A stretch of 64,000 nt of DNA from the NCBI RefSeq assembly GCF_015265435.1, contig NZ_JABJWH010000010.1:62001-126000 (forward strand). The letters are read 5' to 3'. The first letter of the stretch is position 1. The number at the start of each line of letters is the position of its first letter. Below the pieces are notes generated by a model. It made no database searches and was not told the origin of the DNA. It saw nothing but the letters and a program-made list of their open reading frames with translations. The translations under genes were made by a program, and so were the position numbers. Positions 19,067-28,302 of this stretch are shown one piece after another. This DNA is from Alloalcanivorax profundimaris (GTDB lineage Bacteria > Pseudomonadota > Gammaproteobacteria > Pseudomonadales > Alcanivoracaceae).

Positions 19067-19740
19067 TGGGGACTCCTTTGGGCTTGCTGTTCGATGTTTT
19101 CCCGTGCCCGGCTAATATGCCGGCGCATCAGGAGTTCGGCCATCTCCGCGTCCCGGGACTCGATGGCCTCGATGATGCGGCGGTGTTCGTGCAGGGCTTT
19201 CTGCGGCCGGTTGGCGGTGGTGCTGAACTGGTAGCGGTACATGCGCACCAGGTGATACAGCTCGCCGATCAACATGCGGATCAGCGTCCGGTTGTGACTG
19301 CCCTGGATGATGCGGTAGTGGAAATCGAGGTCGCCCTCGCGCTGGAAGTAGGCGGTATCCTCGCGGATATCCTGCTGTTGCTCGTGCTGCGCCAGCACCT
19401 GGTGCAGGCCGGCCACTTCCTGATCGGTCATGCGTTCGGCGGCGAGCCGCGCCGCCTGCCCTTCCAGGGCCTCGCGCACATAGTAGATCTCGATCAGGTC
19501 CTCGAAGCTCAGCGACGCCACCCGGGTGCCCACGTGCACCTCGCGTTCCAGCAGCTTGCGCGACTCCAGCCGGCGGATCGCCTCGCGCAGCGGGCCGCGG
19601 CTGACGCCGTAACGGCCGGCGAGCTCGGTTTCGCTGACCTTGCTGCCGGGCGGGATCTCGCCGCGCACGATATCATCCTGCAGCCGGGTGAAGACCCGGT
19701 CCGCCAGGGTGCGGGTGCTGCCTTCGGCGAGCTGGTTCAT
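19063..19740 (-). CDS. GntR-family (FadR/FCD subfamily) regulator of the prp operon
   Basis: This is a 225-residue repressor-type protein. The N-terminal winged helix-turn-helix (about residues 12-78) has [33 protein letters not shown]. The C-terminal FCD ligand-binding domain is all-helical, with conserved Asp/His residues (YHRI-type segments) that bind metal or organic acid. It is the first gene of the prp operon and overlaps prpB. Two perfect ATTGTCGACAAT palindromes lie upstream (19759 and 19822). The likely effector is an intermediate such as methylcitrate or propionyl-CoA; this is inference. Analogous regulators in pseudomonads control the same genes. Confidence 0.9.
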   Translation of the reverse strand: MNQLAEGSTRTLADRVFTRLQDDIVRGEIPPGSKVSETELAGRYGVSRGPLREAIRRLESRKLLEREVHVGTRVASLSFEDLIEIYYVREALEGQAARLAAERMTDQEVAGLHQVLAQHEQQQDIREDTAYFQREGDLDFHYRIIQGSHNRTLIRMLIGELYHLVRMYRYQFSTTANRPQKALHEHRRIIEAIESRDAEMAELLMRRHISRARENIEQQAQRSPQ

Positions 19741-19758
19741 GGATGGGCGACTCCGCTG

Positions 19759-19770
19759 ATTGTCGACAAT
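19759..19770. promoter_or_regulatory. Operator O1 for the prp GntR regulator
   Basis: ATTGTCGACAAT is a perfect 12-bp palindrome 19 bp before the regulator start codon. TGTC-GACA fits the FadR-subfamily GntR consensus of GT and AC half-sites. It is paired with an identical site 63 bp away. Confidence 0.8.
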
Positions 19771-19821
19771 GGGTCGATTTCGCCGGCACTTTACTCTCCG
19801 GGGCCGGCCCTTTCAATGGTT

Positions 19822-19833
19822 ATTGTCGACAAT
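19822..19833. promoter_or_regulatory. Operator O2 for the prp GntR regulator
   Basis: This second perfect ATTGTCGACAAT is centred 63 bp from O1, about six turns of B-DNA, so both sites face the same side of the helix. It lies 73 bp before the divergent pabB start, so the regulator may also touch pabB expression. Confidence 0.8.
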
Positions 19834-19906
19834 TGGTCCCCCTCGCCGCGCTTTGCCCCGGCCCCGGGCCGCCGCTACACTAGCGTCCCTCGCCGCCGGA
19901 ACCACC

Positions 19907-21052
19907 ATGATCGACCTTATCAACACTTCGCCTCGTCCCACTTCGCGCTCCGATACGCCTCATATCGTGCTGGCCGGAGATGACGGCCCGGTGTCCCTGG
20001 GCGACCCGGCGTGGACGCTGCGCGCGCGGGGCGCGGACGCCCTGCGCATCCTGCCCGACCGCGTGCAGGAAGCCCTGGCCGGGGACTGCGTGTTCGCCTG
20101 CGGTCTGATCCCCTACGACGCCGGCCTGTCCCTGCACGGCATCCCCGGCGTCGATGGCGAAGCCGTGGTGCATCTTTTCCGCGAACCACCCCGGCCCTAC
20201 CGGCCGGCCAGCGACCGCCACTTTGAACTGACCGGCCCGTTCCAGGCGGAACAAACCCCGGCGTTTTACCGGCGGGCACTGGCACGGATTCTCGACTACC
20301 TGGCCGCCGGCGATGTCTATCAGGTGAACTACGCTCAGCGTTTCCAGGCCCGCTGGGCCGGCGACGTCCTGGCCGGCTTCGACCGCCTGCTGGCCGCCCA
20401 CCCGGCGCCCCACGCCGGTTTTTTCCGCAATGGCGACGAGGCGATCTTCGGCGTCTCCCCGGAGCGCTTCCTGAGCATCGACAACGGCGTGGTACGCACC
20501 GAGCCCATCAAGGGCTCCCGGCCCCGGGGCGCGAATGAGGAAGAGGATAAAGCCCTGGGCGAGGCGCTGCGCCGCCACCCCAAGGACCGGGCGGAAAATC
20601 TGATGATCGTGGACCTGCTGCGCAACGACCTGGGCGAATTCTGCCAGGCCGGCTCGATCCGCGTGGACCCGCTGTTCGAGCTGCGCCGCTTCAGCAACGT
20701 CCAGCACCTGGTGTCCACCATTACCGGCACCCTGCTCCCCGGCGGCGCGCCCCTGGCCGCCCTGCTCAGCGCCTTCCCCGGCGGCAGCATCACCGGCGCC
20801 CCCAAGAAACGGGCCATGGAAATCATCCAGGAACTGGAGCCGGCACCCCGGGGCGCCTACTGCGGCAGCCTGTTCTGGCAGGACCAGCAAGGCCGCTTCG
20901 ACAGCAACATCCTGATCCGCACCCTGCAGACCGACGGCGACCGTCTGTACTGCCACGGCGGCGGCGGCATCGTTTACGACTCCGACCCGGACGAAGAATA
21001 CGAGGAAAGCTGGTTCAAGGTGAGGAAACTTATGGAATCAATTAACAGTTAA
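19907..21052 (+). CDS. pabB: Aminodeoxychorismate synthase component I
   Basis: With a glutamine amidotransferase partner (PabA, not here) it aminates chorismate to 4-amino-4-deoxychorismate for folate synthesis. The chorismate-binding domain contains VYQVNYAQRF, EPIKGSRPRG (the PIKG lysine region typical of PabB), LLRNDLGEFC, and GSITGAPKKRAMEIIQELEP. At 381 residues it is shorter than the usual ~450 because its N-terminal half is compact. The frame is open upstream, but the ATG at 19907 gives the family-like start; its ribosome-binding site is weak (CCGGA). The stop codon lies inside the repeat at 21040-21122. Confidence 0.9.
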   Translation: MIDLINTSPRPTSRSDTPHIVLAGDDGPVSLGDPAWTLRARGADALRILPDRVQEALAGDCVFACGLIPYDAGLSLHGIPGVDGEAVVHLFREPPRPYRPASDRHFELTGPFQAEQTPAFYRRALARILDYLAAGDVYQVNYAQRFQARWAGDVLAGFDRLLAAHPAPHAGFFRNGDEAIFGVSPERFLSIDNGVVRTEPIKGSRPRGANEEEDKALGEALRRHPKDRAENLMIVDLLRNDLGEFCQAGSIRVDPLFELRRFSNVQHLVSTITGTLLPGGAPLAALLSAFPGGSITGAPKKRAMEIIQELEPAPRGAYCGSLFWQDQQGRFDSNILIRTLQTDGDRLYCHGGGGIVYDSDPDEEYEESWFKVRKLMESINS

Positions 21053-21122
21053 TAGTGAACAGTTAACAGCGCGCGGGCAGAGCCGGTTTTCGCTGTTAAC
21101 TGTTAACTGTTCACTGTTAATT
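21040..21122. repeat. Heptamer-armed palindromic element, copy 1
   Basis: The arms 21040-21071 and 21091-21122 are near-complementary 32-mers built from tandem 7-bp units such as AACAGTT and GAACAGT, flanking a 19-nt GC-rich centre. The pabB stop codon lies in the left arm and the thrH stop codon in the right arm. A larger relative is at 35850-36039. There is no T-run beyond the arms, but a strong stem would form on both transcripts. Confidence 0.85.
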
Positions 21123-21740
21123 GGTGGTCGGAATATCCCGCTCGCTCGCCTTGATGATCTCCTTCTTGAGATCGTCGTAGCTGTGCACCGCCGGGAATTG
21201 GGGGAATTCCGCGATCACGTTGTCGGGAGCGTGGAACAGGATGCCCTGCTCCGCTTCGCTGAGCATGGTGGTGTCGTTGTAGGAGTCACCGGCGGCGATG
21301 ATGCGGTAGTTGAGGCTGTGCAGCGCCTTCACCGAGGCCCGTTTGGGGTCCTTCTGACGCAGGATGTAGTCGGTGATGCGGCCGTTGTCGTCCACGGCCA
21401 GCTTGTGGCACAGCAGGGTCGGCGAGCCGAGCTTGCGCATCAGCGGGCGGGCGAACTCGTAGAAGGTGTCGGAGAGGATGATCAACTGGAAGTGCTCGCG
21501 GGCCCATTCCACGAATTCCACGGCGCCGTCCAGCGGGTCCAGGGTGTCGATCACTTTCTGGATGTCCGGCAGGCCATAGCCGTGCTGGTCGAGGATGCCG
21601 AGCCGCATTTTCATCAGCTCGTCGTAGTCCGGGATATCCCGGGTGGTGGCGCGCAGTTCGTCGATGCCGGTGCGTTCGGCGAAGTTGATCCAGATTTCCG
21701 GAATCAGCACCCCTTCCAGGTCCAGACAAAGCAATTCCAC
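21117..21740 (-). CDS. thrH: Phosphoserine phosphatase / homoserine phosphotransferase ThrH
   Basis: This 207-residue HAD-superfamily enzyme, known from Pseudomonas, dephosphorylates phosphoserine and can transfer the phosphate to homoserine, linking serine and threonine synthesis. The nucleophile motif is CLDLEGVL, and the later HAD motifs are ILSDTFYEF and AAGDSYNDTTML. The sequence matches ThrH almost residue for residue in TTRDIPDYD, LRQKDPKR and ILFHAP. The start is GTG at 21740, with AAGGGG nine bases upstream; the longer frame to 21812 is not supported. The last residues (IPTTN) and the stop are supplied by the palindromic repeat. Confidence 0.92.
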   Translation of the reverse strand: MELLCLDLEGVLIPEIWINFAERTGIDELRATTRDIPDYDELMKMRLGILDQHGYGLPDIQKVIDTLDPLDGAVEFVEWAREHFQLIILSDTFYEFARPLMRKLGSPTLLCHKLAVDDNGRITDYILRQKDPKRASVKALHSLNYRIIAAGDSYNDTTMLSEAEQGILFHAPDNVIAEFPQFPAVHSYDDLKKEIIKASERDIPTTN

Positions 21741-21847
21741 GGTGATCCCCTTAATCGGTAAGTGCTCGGTAAAAGGCGCGCACAATGTAGCGGCGCCCCG
21801 GCGGCTTTGCAACGCCGCCCGCGCGGCGCGCCCGGGGCCCGGCGGCG

Positions 21848-22855
<1,008 letters not shown>

Positions 22856-22924
22856 TCAGTTATAAAAATACGGAAAATTATGCGTTCCAAGCATAGTAGC
22901 CCGTGAAGACGCTGGCAACGGGGG

Positions 22925-23830
22925 CTAGGAGCGGGGGTTGGAGATGCCGTGGGGCACATGGCCGGCGGCCACGTGCTCACGGGCGGATTCGCAGTGGCCC
23001 TGCTGGTCGTCGAAGAACACGTCGGCGCCGAACGCCTTGAGGAAGGGCCCCTTGGGCAGCCCGCCCAGGAACAGGCTTTCGTCCAGGCGGATGCCCCATT
23101 CCCGCAGGGTGCGCACCACCCGCTCGTGGGCCGGCGCCGAGCGGGCGGTGACCAGGGCGGTGCGGATCGGGCAGCGGTCGGCGGGAAATTCCCGCTGAAT
23201 CTGATGCAGCGCTTCCAGGAACGCCTTGAAGGGGCCGTCGCTGAGCGGTTGCCGGGCGGCCTGCTTCTCGCTTTCGGTGAAGGCTTCCAGGCCGGCGCTC
23301 TGGAACACCTGCTCGGATTCGTCGGAGAACAGCACCGCGTCACCGTCGAAGGCGATGCGCAGCACCTCGTCCTTGGGATCCAGGGTGGCCCCGGACAAAA
23401 TGGTGGCGGCGGCGTAGCCGGCGTCGAGCACCTGGCGCACGTCCCTCGGGTCCGTGGACAGGAACAGATGGGCGCCGAACGCGGACACGTAGCGGTGCGG
23501 ACTCTGGCCGCCGGCGAAGGCGGCCCGGGTGATCGGCAGCCGGTAGTGCTCGATGGAATTGAACACGCGCAGACCGGTGTCGGAGCTGTTGCGCGACAGC
23601 AGAATCACTTCCACCCGGCCGCGCCCCTCCTCCATCTCATTGATGGCCAGCAGCTTCTTGACCAGCGGAAAGGCATCGCCGGGGCGCAGGATGTCGTCCT
23701 CGTGGGAAACCTGATAATCCTGGAACGCATCCAGACCCTGGTTCTCGAACACCTGATGGCTGTCGCTCAGGTCGAACAGGGCCCGGGAGCTGATCGCCAC
23801 CACCAATTTGCCATCGAAAGAAACCGGCAT
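22925..23830 (-). CDS. Cytosolic 5'-nucleotidase-family protein
   Basis: This 301-residue protein resembles the bacterial 5'-nucleotidase family related to eukaryotic cytosolic NT5C1. It begins FDGKLVVAISSRALFDL and contains PLVKKLLAINEM, VEVILLSRNSSDTGLRVFNSI and the later HAD-like DGDAVLFSDESE, where Asp residues could act as nucleophile and acid. It probably dephosphorylates nucleoside monophosphates such as AMP or IMP. No signal peptide is present. Its neighbours (cysB, AlgP-like) give no pathway context. Confidence 0.8.
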   Translation of the reverse strand: MPVSFDGKLVVAISSRALFDLSDSHQVFENQGLDAFQDYQVSHEDDILRPGDAFPLVKKLLAINEMEEGRGRVEVILLSRNSSDTGLRVFNSIEHYRLPITRAAFAGGQSPHRYVSAFGAHLFLSTDPRDVRQVLDAGYAAATILSGATLDPKDEVLRIAFDGDAVLFSDESEQVFQSAGLEAFTESEKQAARQPLSDGPFKAFLEALHQIQREFPADRCPIRTALVTARSAPAHERVVRTLREWGIRLDESLFLGGLPKGPFLKAFGADVFFDDQQGHCESAREHVAAGHVPHGISNPRS

Positions 23831-24046
23831 AACGCTTCCGTTGTTGATTCAGGCGCACAGTATCGCCGCTCACCGGCGCGGCGACAACGGCCGCGGCGGT
23901 TACACGAATTCATCATAAAGCCCGCGTTTCCGGGCGCTGGGGCTGTTGTCCAGCCGAATAATGTGACATACAGTTTCAAGCGGATCGGTAATCAGGCCCT
24001 CAGCGATCCGCCCACCGCCAACCGAACAGGGGAAAGGGAGTCATCC

Positions 24047-24718
24047 ATGGCCGCGAACAAGGTAAAGACCCGGCTCGACGATCTGCAAAGCCAGATTCGT
24101 AAACTCGCCGAGCGCTTCGACAAGGAAAGGGAAAAACAGATCGCCCAGTTGGAAAGCCAACTGGACAAGGCCCGCCAGCGTGTCAGCGATGAAATGAATC
24201 GCCGCCGCGAACGGCTCAACCGCCTCGAGAAGCTGCAGGCCGACTACCGGGATAAAGCCTCCTCCACGGTTCAGCGCCAGGTGGACCGCGCCCGCAAGGC
24301 GGTGGATGACGCGCGCCAGCGCGTGGATGATTCCCAAGCCCGCAAACGCATTCTGGAAACCGAGGTGCGCGTTCTCAAGGCCACCGCCAAGCAGGCAAGC
24401 GGCCTGGCCAAGGTGATCAGCCAGTACGAAAAGGATCTGGAGAAGCGTGCCCGGGACATCGAGAAACGGGTAACGCCCAAGAAAGCCGCCAAGAAGGCCG
24501 CCACCAAGAGCCCCGCCAAGAAAAGCGCCGCGAAGAAGAAAGCCACCACCAGGAAAGCGGCGGTGAAGAAGAGCGCGGCGAAGAAAACCACCGCCAAGAA
24601 AACCGCCAGCAAGAAGGCCGCCACGCGCAAGAAAGCCCCGGCCAAGAAGGCGGCCGCACCACAGCCCGCCCCCACCGGCGCTGGCACGCCGTCCGGCGAC
24701 GGCTCCGCCTCCAGCTGA
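24047..24718 (+). CDS. AlgP-like, histone-H1-like lysine/alanine-rich protein
   Basis: The protein (223 residues) has two parts. Residues 1 to about 140 form a long charged coiled coil (LDDLQSQIRKLAERF, QRQVDRARKAVDDARQRV). Residues ~143-205 are a low-complexity tail of repeated KKAAKK, AKKSAAKK and TAKKTA units, like histone H1 and P. aeruginosa AlgP. Such proteins bind DNA without sequence specificity; AlgP influences alginate gene expression. The last ~18 residues are Pro/Gly/Ser-rich and uncharged. The start at 24047 has AGGGAG upstream; the much longer frame to 22949 is antisense to the nucleotidase gene. The repeated coding region is prone to length variation between strains. Confidence 0.85.
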   Translation: MAANKVKTRLDDLQSQIRKLAERFDKEREKQIAQLESQLDKARQRVSDEMNRRRERLNRLEKLQADYRDKASSTVQRQVDRARKAVDDARQRVDDSQARKRILETEVRVLKATAKQASGLAKVISQYEKDLEKRARDIEKRVTPKKAAKKAATKSPAKKSAAKKKATTRKAAVKKSAAKKTTAKKTASKKAATRKKAPAKKAAAPQPAPTGAGTPSGDGSASS

Positions 24719-24774
24719 CCGGGTCGGCCGGGTCGCCACGCGACCCGGTCCGCCTCACCCCGCCGAAGCCCGGT

Positions 24775-25443
24775 TCAGGGCGCCAGCAGCAAGGATTCGA
24801 AATACGCCACCACCGGCTTGCGGTGGGCCCGGTCCATGGCCGGAATGCCCTTCTCCACCGAGGAGGCGGACGCCTTCTTGATGGTGGTGCGCGCGCCGGA
24901 CACCAGGCCCCGGTTAATGCGGCCCAGTTCCAGATTGCCCACGGTCTTGTCCAGATAGTTCTCGATGGCGCCGGCGCTGATGCCGTCCATCACTTCCACC
25001 AGATGCTTCATCTCGCCCTGGCCGTCGGCGAACTCCTGGAACACCAGGCTGGCCCGTTCCGCCAGGGACGGTGTCAGCGGGTAGCCGATGTACACCTGGC
25101 CGTCCTTCTCCAGGCGCAGCGCCGCGAAATGCTCCGCCAGGGCGCGCTGTTCCTCCACGCTGGCCTTGCGCATCAAGCGGCCGGCCAGGCCGTGGGCGGC
25201 CTTGTTGATGACCTTCATGGCGCCCAGGATCACGTTCACCGCCGTGCCCTTGGCGTTGACCGCGTCGATGGGGCCGGTGAAATAGGTGTGCAGCACCTCG
25301 TCCAGGAAGGGATCCATGATCGCTTCCAGTTTGGCCACGTGATCGCGGTCCGGTTCACCGCGCGCGGATTCGATGAAGGTGTCGATGCGGTCGCGCAATT
25401 GCTCGGAGGCCGGGAAGGCCACGTAAAGAGTGGAATCGCTCAT
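24775..25443 (-). CDS. Conserved hypothetical protein
   Basis: I do not recognise this 222-residue cytosolic protein. It has no signal peptide or transmembrane segment and is predicted to be mostly helical, with segments such as EAIMDPFLDEVLHTYFTGPID, AVNVILGAMKVINKAAHGLAGRLM and LDKTVGNLELGRINRGLVSGARTTIKK. There are no Cys pairs or nucleotide-binding loops. It is convergent with the AlgP-like gene, 56 bp apart. The composition is native to this genome, so it is probably a core lineage protein rather than a recent acquisition. Confidence 0.6.
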   Translation of the reverse strand: MSDSTLYVAFPASEQLRDRIDTFIESARGEPDRDHVAKLEAIMDPFLDEVLHTYFTGPIDAVNAKGTAVNVILGAMKVINKAAHGLAGRLMRKASVEEQRALAEHFAALRLEKDGQVYIGYPLTPSLAERASLVFQEFADGQGEMKHLVEVMDGISAGAIENYLDKTVGNLELGRINRGLVSGARTTIKKASASSVEKGIPAMDRAHRKPVVAYFESLLLAP

Positions 25444-25563
25444 AACGCTGGATTGGACTCACTGCGAAAGGAGGCGGGATGATACTTCAACGTCTCAATG
25501 CCCTCGCCGCTCTCGCGACCAGGGGGCGCGTCTGTAGAGTCATTGGTGCGGCATCACGGCCGG

Positions 25564-25583
25564 ATCGCGGCTTCAGCCGCGAT
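25564..25583. repeat. REP-core hairpin at the end of the DUF2489 gene
   Basis: ATCGCGGCT-TC-AGCCGCGAT is a perfect 9-bp stem. It supplies the TGA stop (25573-25575) of the minus-strand gene. The sequence matches the core of the REP-like hairpins at 13162 and 31122 but lacks their GTAGGAG head. Confidence 0.65.
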
Positions 25584-26034
25584 CGGGGGAAAACCGCGCC
25601 TGCCATTGATTGATCACGTCCTGCAATCGCCGGGTGGCGGCCAACACCGCCTCGTTCTGTTCGTCTTCCAGGCGCAACCGGTCCAGGTCCTGGCGATTGC
25701 GCTCGCGGGCACTGAGCTGGCGGCGGGTTTCGCCCCGGTCGAAACCGCCCACGTCCTCGGCGAGCCGGTGAATGGCGGCCACGTCCACCTTCGGCTGCAC
25801 GTCCTGGGGCAGGCAGTCCAACAACACGCTCATGCGGATGGTGGCCTCACTGCTGTCCACCTGCCCCTGCAGCAATGCCCGGGACAGCACATCCAGGCTG
25901 GCCACCACTTCGCGGTGGCGCGCCGCCTGGCGCCGGCGTTCCTGGCGGCGCGCCATCCAGCGCCAGATCAGACCGCCCAGGGCGGCGCCGATGGCCAGAC
26001 CGGCCAGGGCGGCGAGAATCAGTTTCCAGATCAT
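25573..26034 (-). CDS. DUF2489-type membrane-anchored protein
   Basis: This 153-residue protein has a single N-terminal transmembrane helix (residues 3-25, rich in Ala/Gly/Leu), then a cytoplasmic-looking Arg/Gln-rich helical region. Features such as the glycine-rich helix, RRQAARHREVVASLDVLSRALLQGQVDSSEATIRMSVLLDCL fit the DUF2489 family, whose function is unknown. The ATG at 26034 precedes the transmembrane helix and has CGGAG upstream; the frame extends further but without support. It is divergent from the next membrane-protein gene. Confidence 0.7.
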   Translation of the reverse strand: MIWKLILAALAGLAIGAALGGLIWRWMARRQERRRQAARHREVVASLDVLSRALLQGQVDSSEATIRMSVLLDCLPQDVQPKVDVAAIHRLAEDVGGFDRGETRRQLSARERNRQDLDRLRLEDEQNEAVLAATRRLQDVINQWQARFSPDRG

Positions 26035-26159
26035 CGGCAAACGGCTCCGTGATGCTCGACTTAAGGGCGCCGGGGCGATTGAATTGCCCCGGCGGTGCCG
26101 CCATTGTACGTCACGGAACGTCCGCAACCCATCAAGCGGCCGGAGCATGGAGACGCCTT

Positions 26160-26609
26160 TTGCAATTCAACCTGCCCGCCTGGCTGGAGCCCCTGGTCCG
26201 GCACCTGGAACCCTGGCTGCCGGCGCTCACCGCCATCGGCGTGGTGATGGCCCTGGCCTCGGCGCTGGCCATCCCCTGGCTGGTGGTGCGCATGCCCGTG
26301 GATTACTTCAACACCCCGTCCCGGCCGCTGCATTACCGGGGCCCGCTGGCCTGGCTGATGTGGTTGCTGCGCAACGCCTTCGCCCTGGTGCTGCTGGCGG
26401 CCGGCATCCTTATGCTGGTGCTGCCCGGCCAGGGCATCCTGACCATCCTGATCGCCCTCATGGTCAGCACCTTCCCGGGGAAATACCGCCTGGAACGCGC
26501 TATTATGCGCCGCCCCGGGGTACTGCGCTCCACCAACTGGATCCGTCGCCGTTACGGCCGGCCGCCACTCAACCGGCCGCGCCCGGACAGCGACGGCGAG
26601 AGGACCTGA
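26160..26609 (+). CDS. Small two-helix membrane protein, PGPGW-like
   Basis: This 149-residue protein has two hydrophobic helices, LTAIGVVMALASALAIPWLVV and ALVLLAAGILMLVL, followed by PGQGILTILIALMVSTFPGKYRLERAIMRRP and an Arg/Pro-rich tail. The LPG-G-L-ILI-AL pattern resembles small PGPGW-type membrane proteins. Function is unknown. No ATG fits; the TTG at 26160 has GGAG seven bases upstream and is chosen with moderate confidence. The stop touches the mtnA start (26610), so the gene is co-transcribed with the methionine-salvage genes. Confidence 0.65.
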   Translation: MQFNLPAWLEPLVRHLEPWLPALTAIGVVMALASALAIPWLVVRMPVDYFNTPSRPLHYRGPLAWLMWLLRNAFALVLLAAGILMLVLPGQGILTILIALMVSTFPGKYRLERAIMRRPGVLRSTNWIRRRYGRPPLNRPRPDSDGERT

Positions 26610-27647
26610 ATGCCCATTGAAAGCCCGGCCATTCACTGGCTCGACGATCATCTGCTGCTGCTCGATCAACGCCGCCTGCCCGCGGCCACCGAGTGGCTGG
26701 ACGTGCGCGACGCCGCCGGCGCCGCCGAGGCGATCCGCCGGATGGCGGTGCGCGGCGCCCCGGCCATCGGCATCACCGCCGCCTACGGGCTGGCCCTGGA
26801 AGCCCTGCGCCTGGGCCCCCGCGCCCACGCCGCCGGCCTGGAGCCGGCCCTGGCCGCCCTCGCCGCCAGCCGGCCCACGGCGGTGAACCTGTTCTGGGCC
26901 CTGGACCGCCTGCGCGAGCGCTTCGAGGGCGAGCCCGGCGCGGCCCTGGCCCGCCGGCTGGTCCGCGAGGCGGAGCGCATTCATCAGGAAGACCAGGCCG
27001 CCAACCAGCGGCTCGGGGAGCTGGGCGCCGCCCTGCTGCCGAGCAACGCCACCCTTTATACCCACTGCAATACCGGCGCCCTGGCCACCGGCGGCCACGG
27101 CACCGCGCTCGGCATCGTGCGTTCCGCCTGGCGCAGCGGCCACCTGGCCGGCGTCTACGCCGGCGAAACCCGTCCCTGGCTGCAGGGCGCCCGGCTCACC
27201 GCCTGGGAACTGATGCAGGAGAACATCCCCGTGACCCTGGTGGCGGACAGCGCCGCCGGGCTGCTCATGGCCCAGGGCCGCATCGACGCGGTGGTGGTGG
27301 GCGCCGACCGCATCGCCGCCAACGGCGACACCGCCAACAAGATCGGCACCTACAACCTGGCGGTGCTGGCCCGCCACCATGATATTCCCTTTATCGTGGC
27401 GGCCCCGGACTCCACCCTGGACCCGGCCATGGCCGACGGCGGCGGCATCGTCATCGAGGAGCGCGACGGCGACGAAGTGCGACGTGTCGGCGACACGCCG
27501 CTGGCCCCGGAAGGCTGCCCGGTCTACAACCCGGCCTTCGACGTCACCCCGGCGGCGCTCATCAGCGCCATCGTCACCGAGAGCGGCGTGATCGAATCGC
27601 CCTCCCCGGCCGCCCTCGCCGACCATTTCGCGCGGAGCCCGTCATGA
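26610..27647 (+). CDS. mtnA: 5-methylthioribose-1-phosphate isomerase
   Basis: It isomerises 5-methylthioribose-1-phosphate to methylthioribulose-1-phosphate in methionine salvage. The 345-residue eIF2B-like protein contains RRMAVRGAPAIGITAAYG, THCNTGALATGGHGTALG with the catalytic Cys, and VVVGADRIAANGDTANKIGTY with the catalytic Asp. It is the first enzyme gene of mtnA-mtnB-mtnD-mtnC; its stop overlaps the mtnB start by 4 bp. The upstream steps (MTA phosphorylase or MTR kinase) are not encoded in this window. Confidence 0.96.
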   Translation: MPIESPAIHWLDDHLLLLDQRRLPAATEWLDVRDAAGAAEAIRRMAVRGAPAIGITAAYGLALEALRLGPRAHAAGLEPALAALAASRPTAVNLFWALDRLRERFEGEPGAALARRLVREAERIHQEDQAANQRLGELGAALLPSNATLYTHCNTGALATGGHGTALGIVRSAWRSGHLAGVYAGETRPWLQGARLTAWELMQENIPVTLVADSAAGLLMAQGRIDAVVVGADRIAANGDTANKIGTYNLAVLARHHDIPFIVAAPDSTLDPAMADGGGIVIEERDGDEVRRVGDTPLAPEGCPVYNPAFDVTPAALISAIVTESGVIESPSPAALADHFARSPS

Positions 27648-28273
27648 CCGAACGCCCTTACTCCACCAGCGCCTACCGGGAAGCGGCCCGGACCCTGGCG
27701 GCCACCGGCCGGCGTCTTTACCAGCACGGCTGGTCGCCGGCCACCAGCAGCAACTATTCCCAGCGTCTGAACGCCGGCCACGCGGCGATCACCCGCTCCG
27801 GCCGCGACAAGGGCCTGCTGCAGGAAACCGACATCATGGTGGTGGACCTGGACGGCCGCCCGGTGGGCGACGGCAAACCGTCCGCGGAGACCCTGCTGCA
27901 CACCGGCCTGTACCGCCGCGACCCGGCCATCGGCGCGGTGCTGCACACCCACAGCCACGCCGCCACGGTGCTGACCATGCACTGGCCCGCCGACCACGTG
28001 ACCCTGGAAGGCTATGAGCTGCTCAAGGCGCTGGACGGTATCGACACCCACGAAAGCCGGCTTACCATTCCGGTGTTCGACAACAGCCAGGACATCGCCG
28101 CCCTGGCGGCGGACGTGGATCGGCAACTGGACGCGGGACGCATCACCCACGCCTACTTGATCCGTGGCCACGGCCTCTATACCTGGGCGGCGGACATGCC
28201 CGCCTGTTACCGGCAGCTGGAAGCCCTGGAAACCCTGCTGGCGGTGGAACTGGACCGCCGCCGGCTGGGCTGA
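27644..28273 (+). CDS. mtnB: Methylthioribulose-1-phosphate dehydratase
   Basis: This class II aldolase-fold, zinc-dependent dehydratase (209 residues) forms 2,3-diketo-5-methylthiopentyl-1-phosphate. The zinc ligands are in HTHSHAA and IRGHGLYTW; the N-terminal segment SPATSSNYSQRL and SGRDKG bind phosphate. It overlaps mtnA by 4 bp (ATGA), indicating translational coupling, and is followed by mtnD after 29 bp. Confidence 0.95.
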   Translation: MTERPYSTSAYREAARTLAATGRRLYQHGWSPATSSNYSQRLNAGHAAITRSGRDKGLLQETDIMVVDLDGRPVGDGKPSAETLLHTGLYRRDPAIGAVLHTHSHAATVLTMHWPADHVTLEGYELLKALDGIDTHESRLTIPVFDNSQDIAALAADVDRQLDAGRITHAYLIRGHGLYTWAADMPACYRQLEALETLLAVELDRRRLG

Positions 28274-28302
28274 CCCGGGCCGCGACCTGAACGAGGACCG
28301 TT

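Noticed and set aside
22949-24046. Long N-terminal extension of the AlgP-like gene
   Set aside because: It overlaps the 5'-nucleotidase gene in antisense; the ATG at 24047 with AGGGAG explains the real start.
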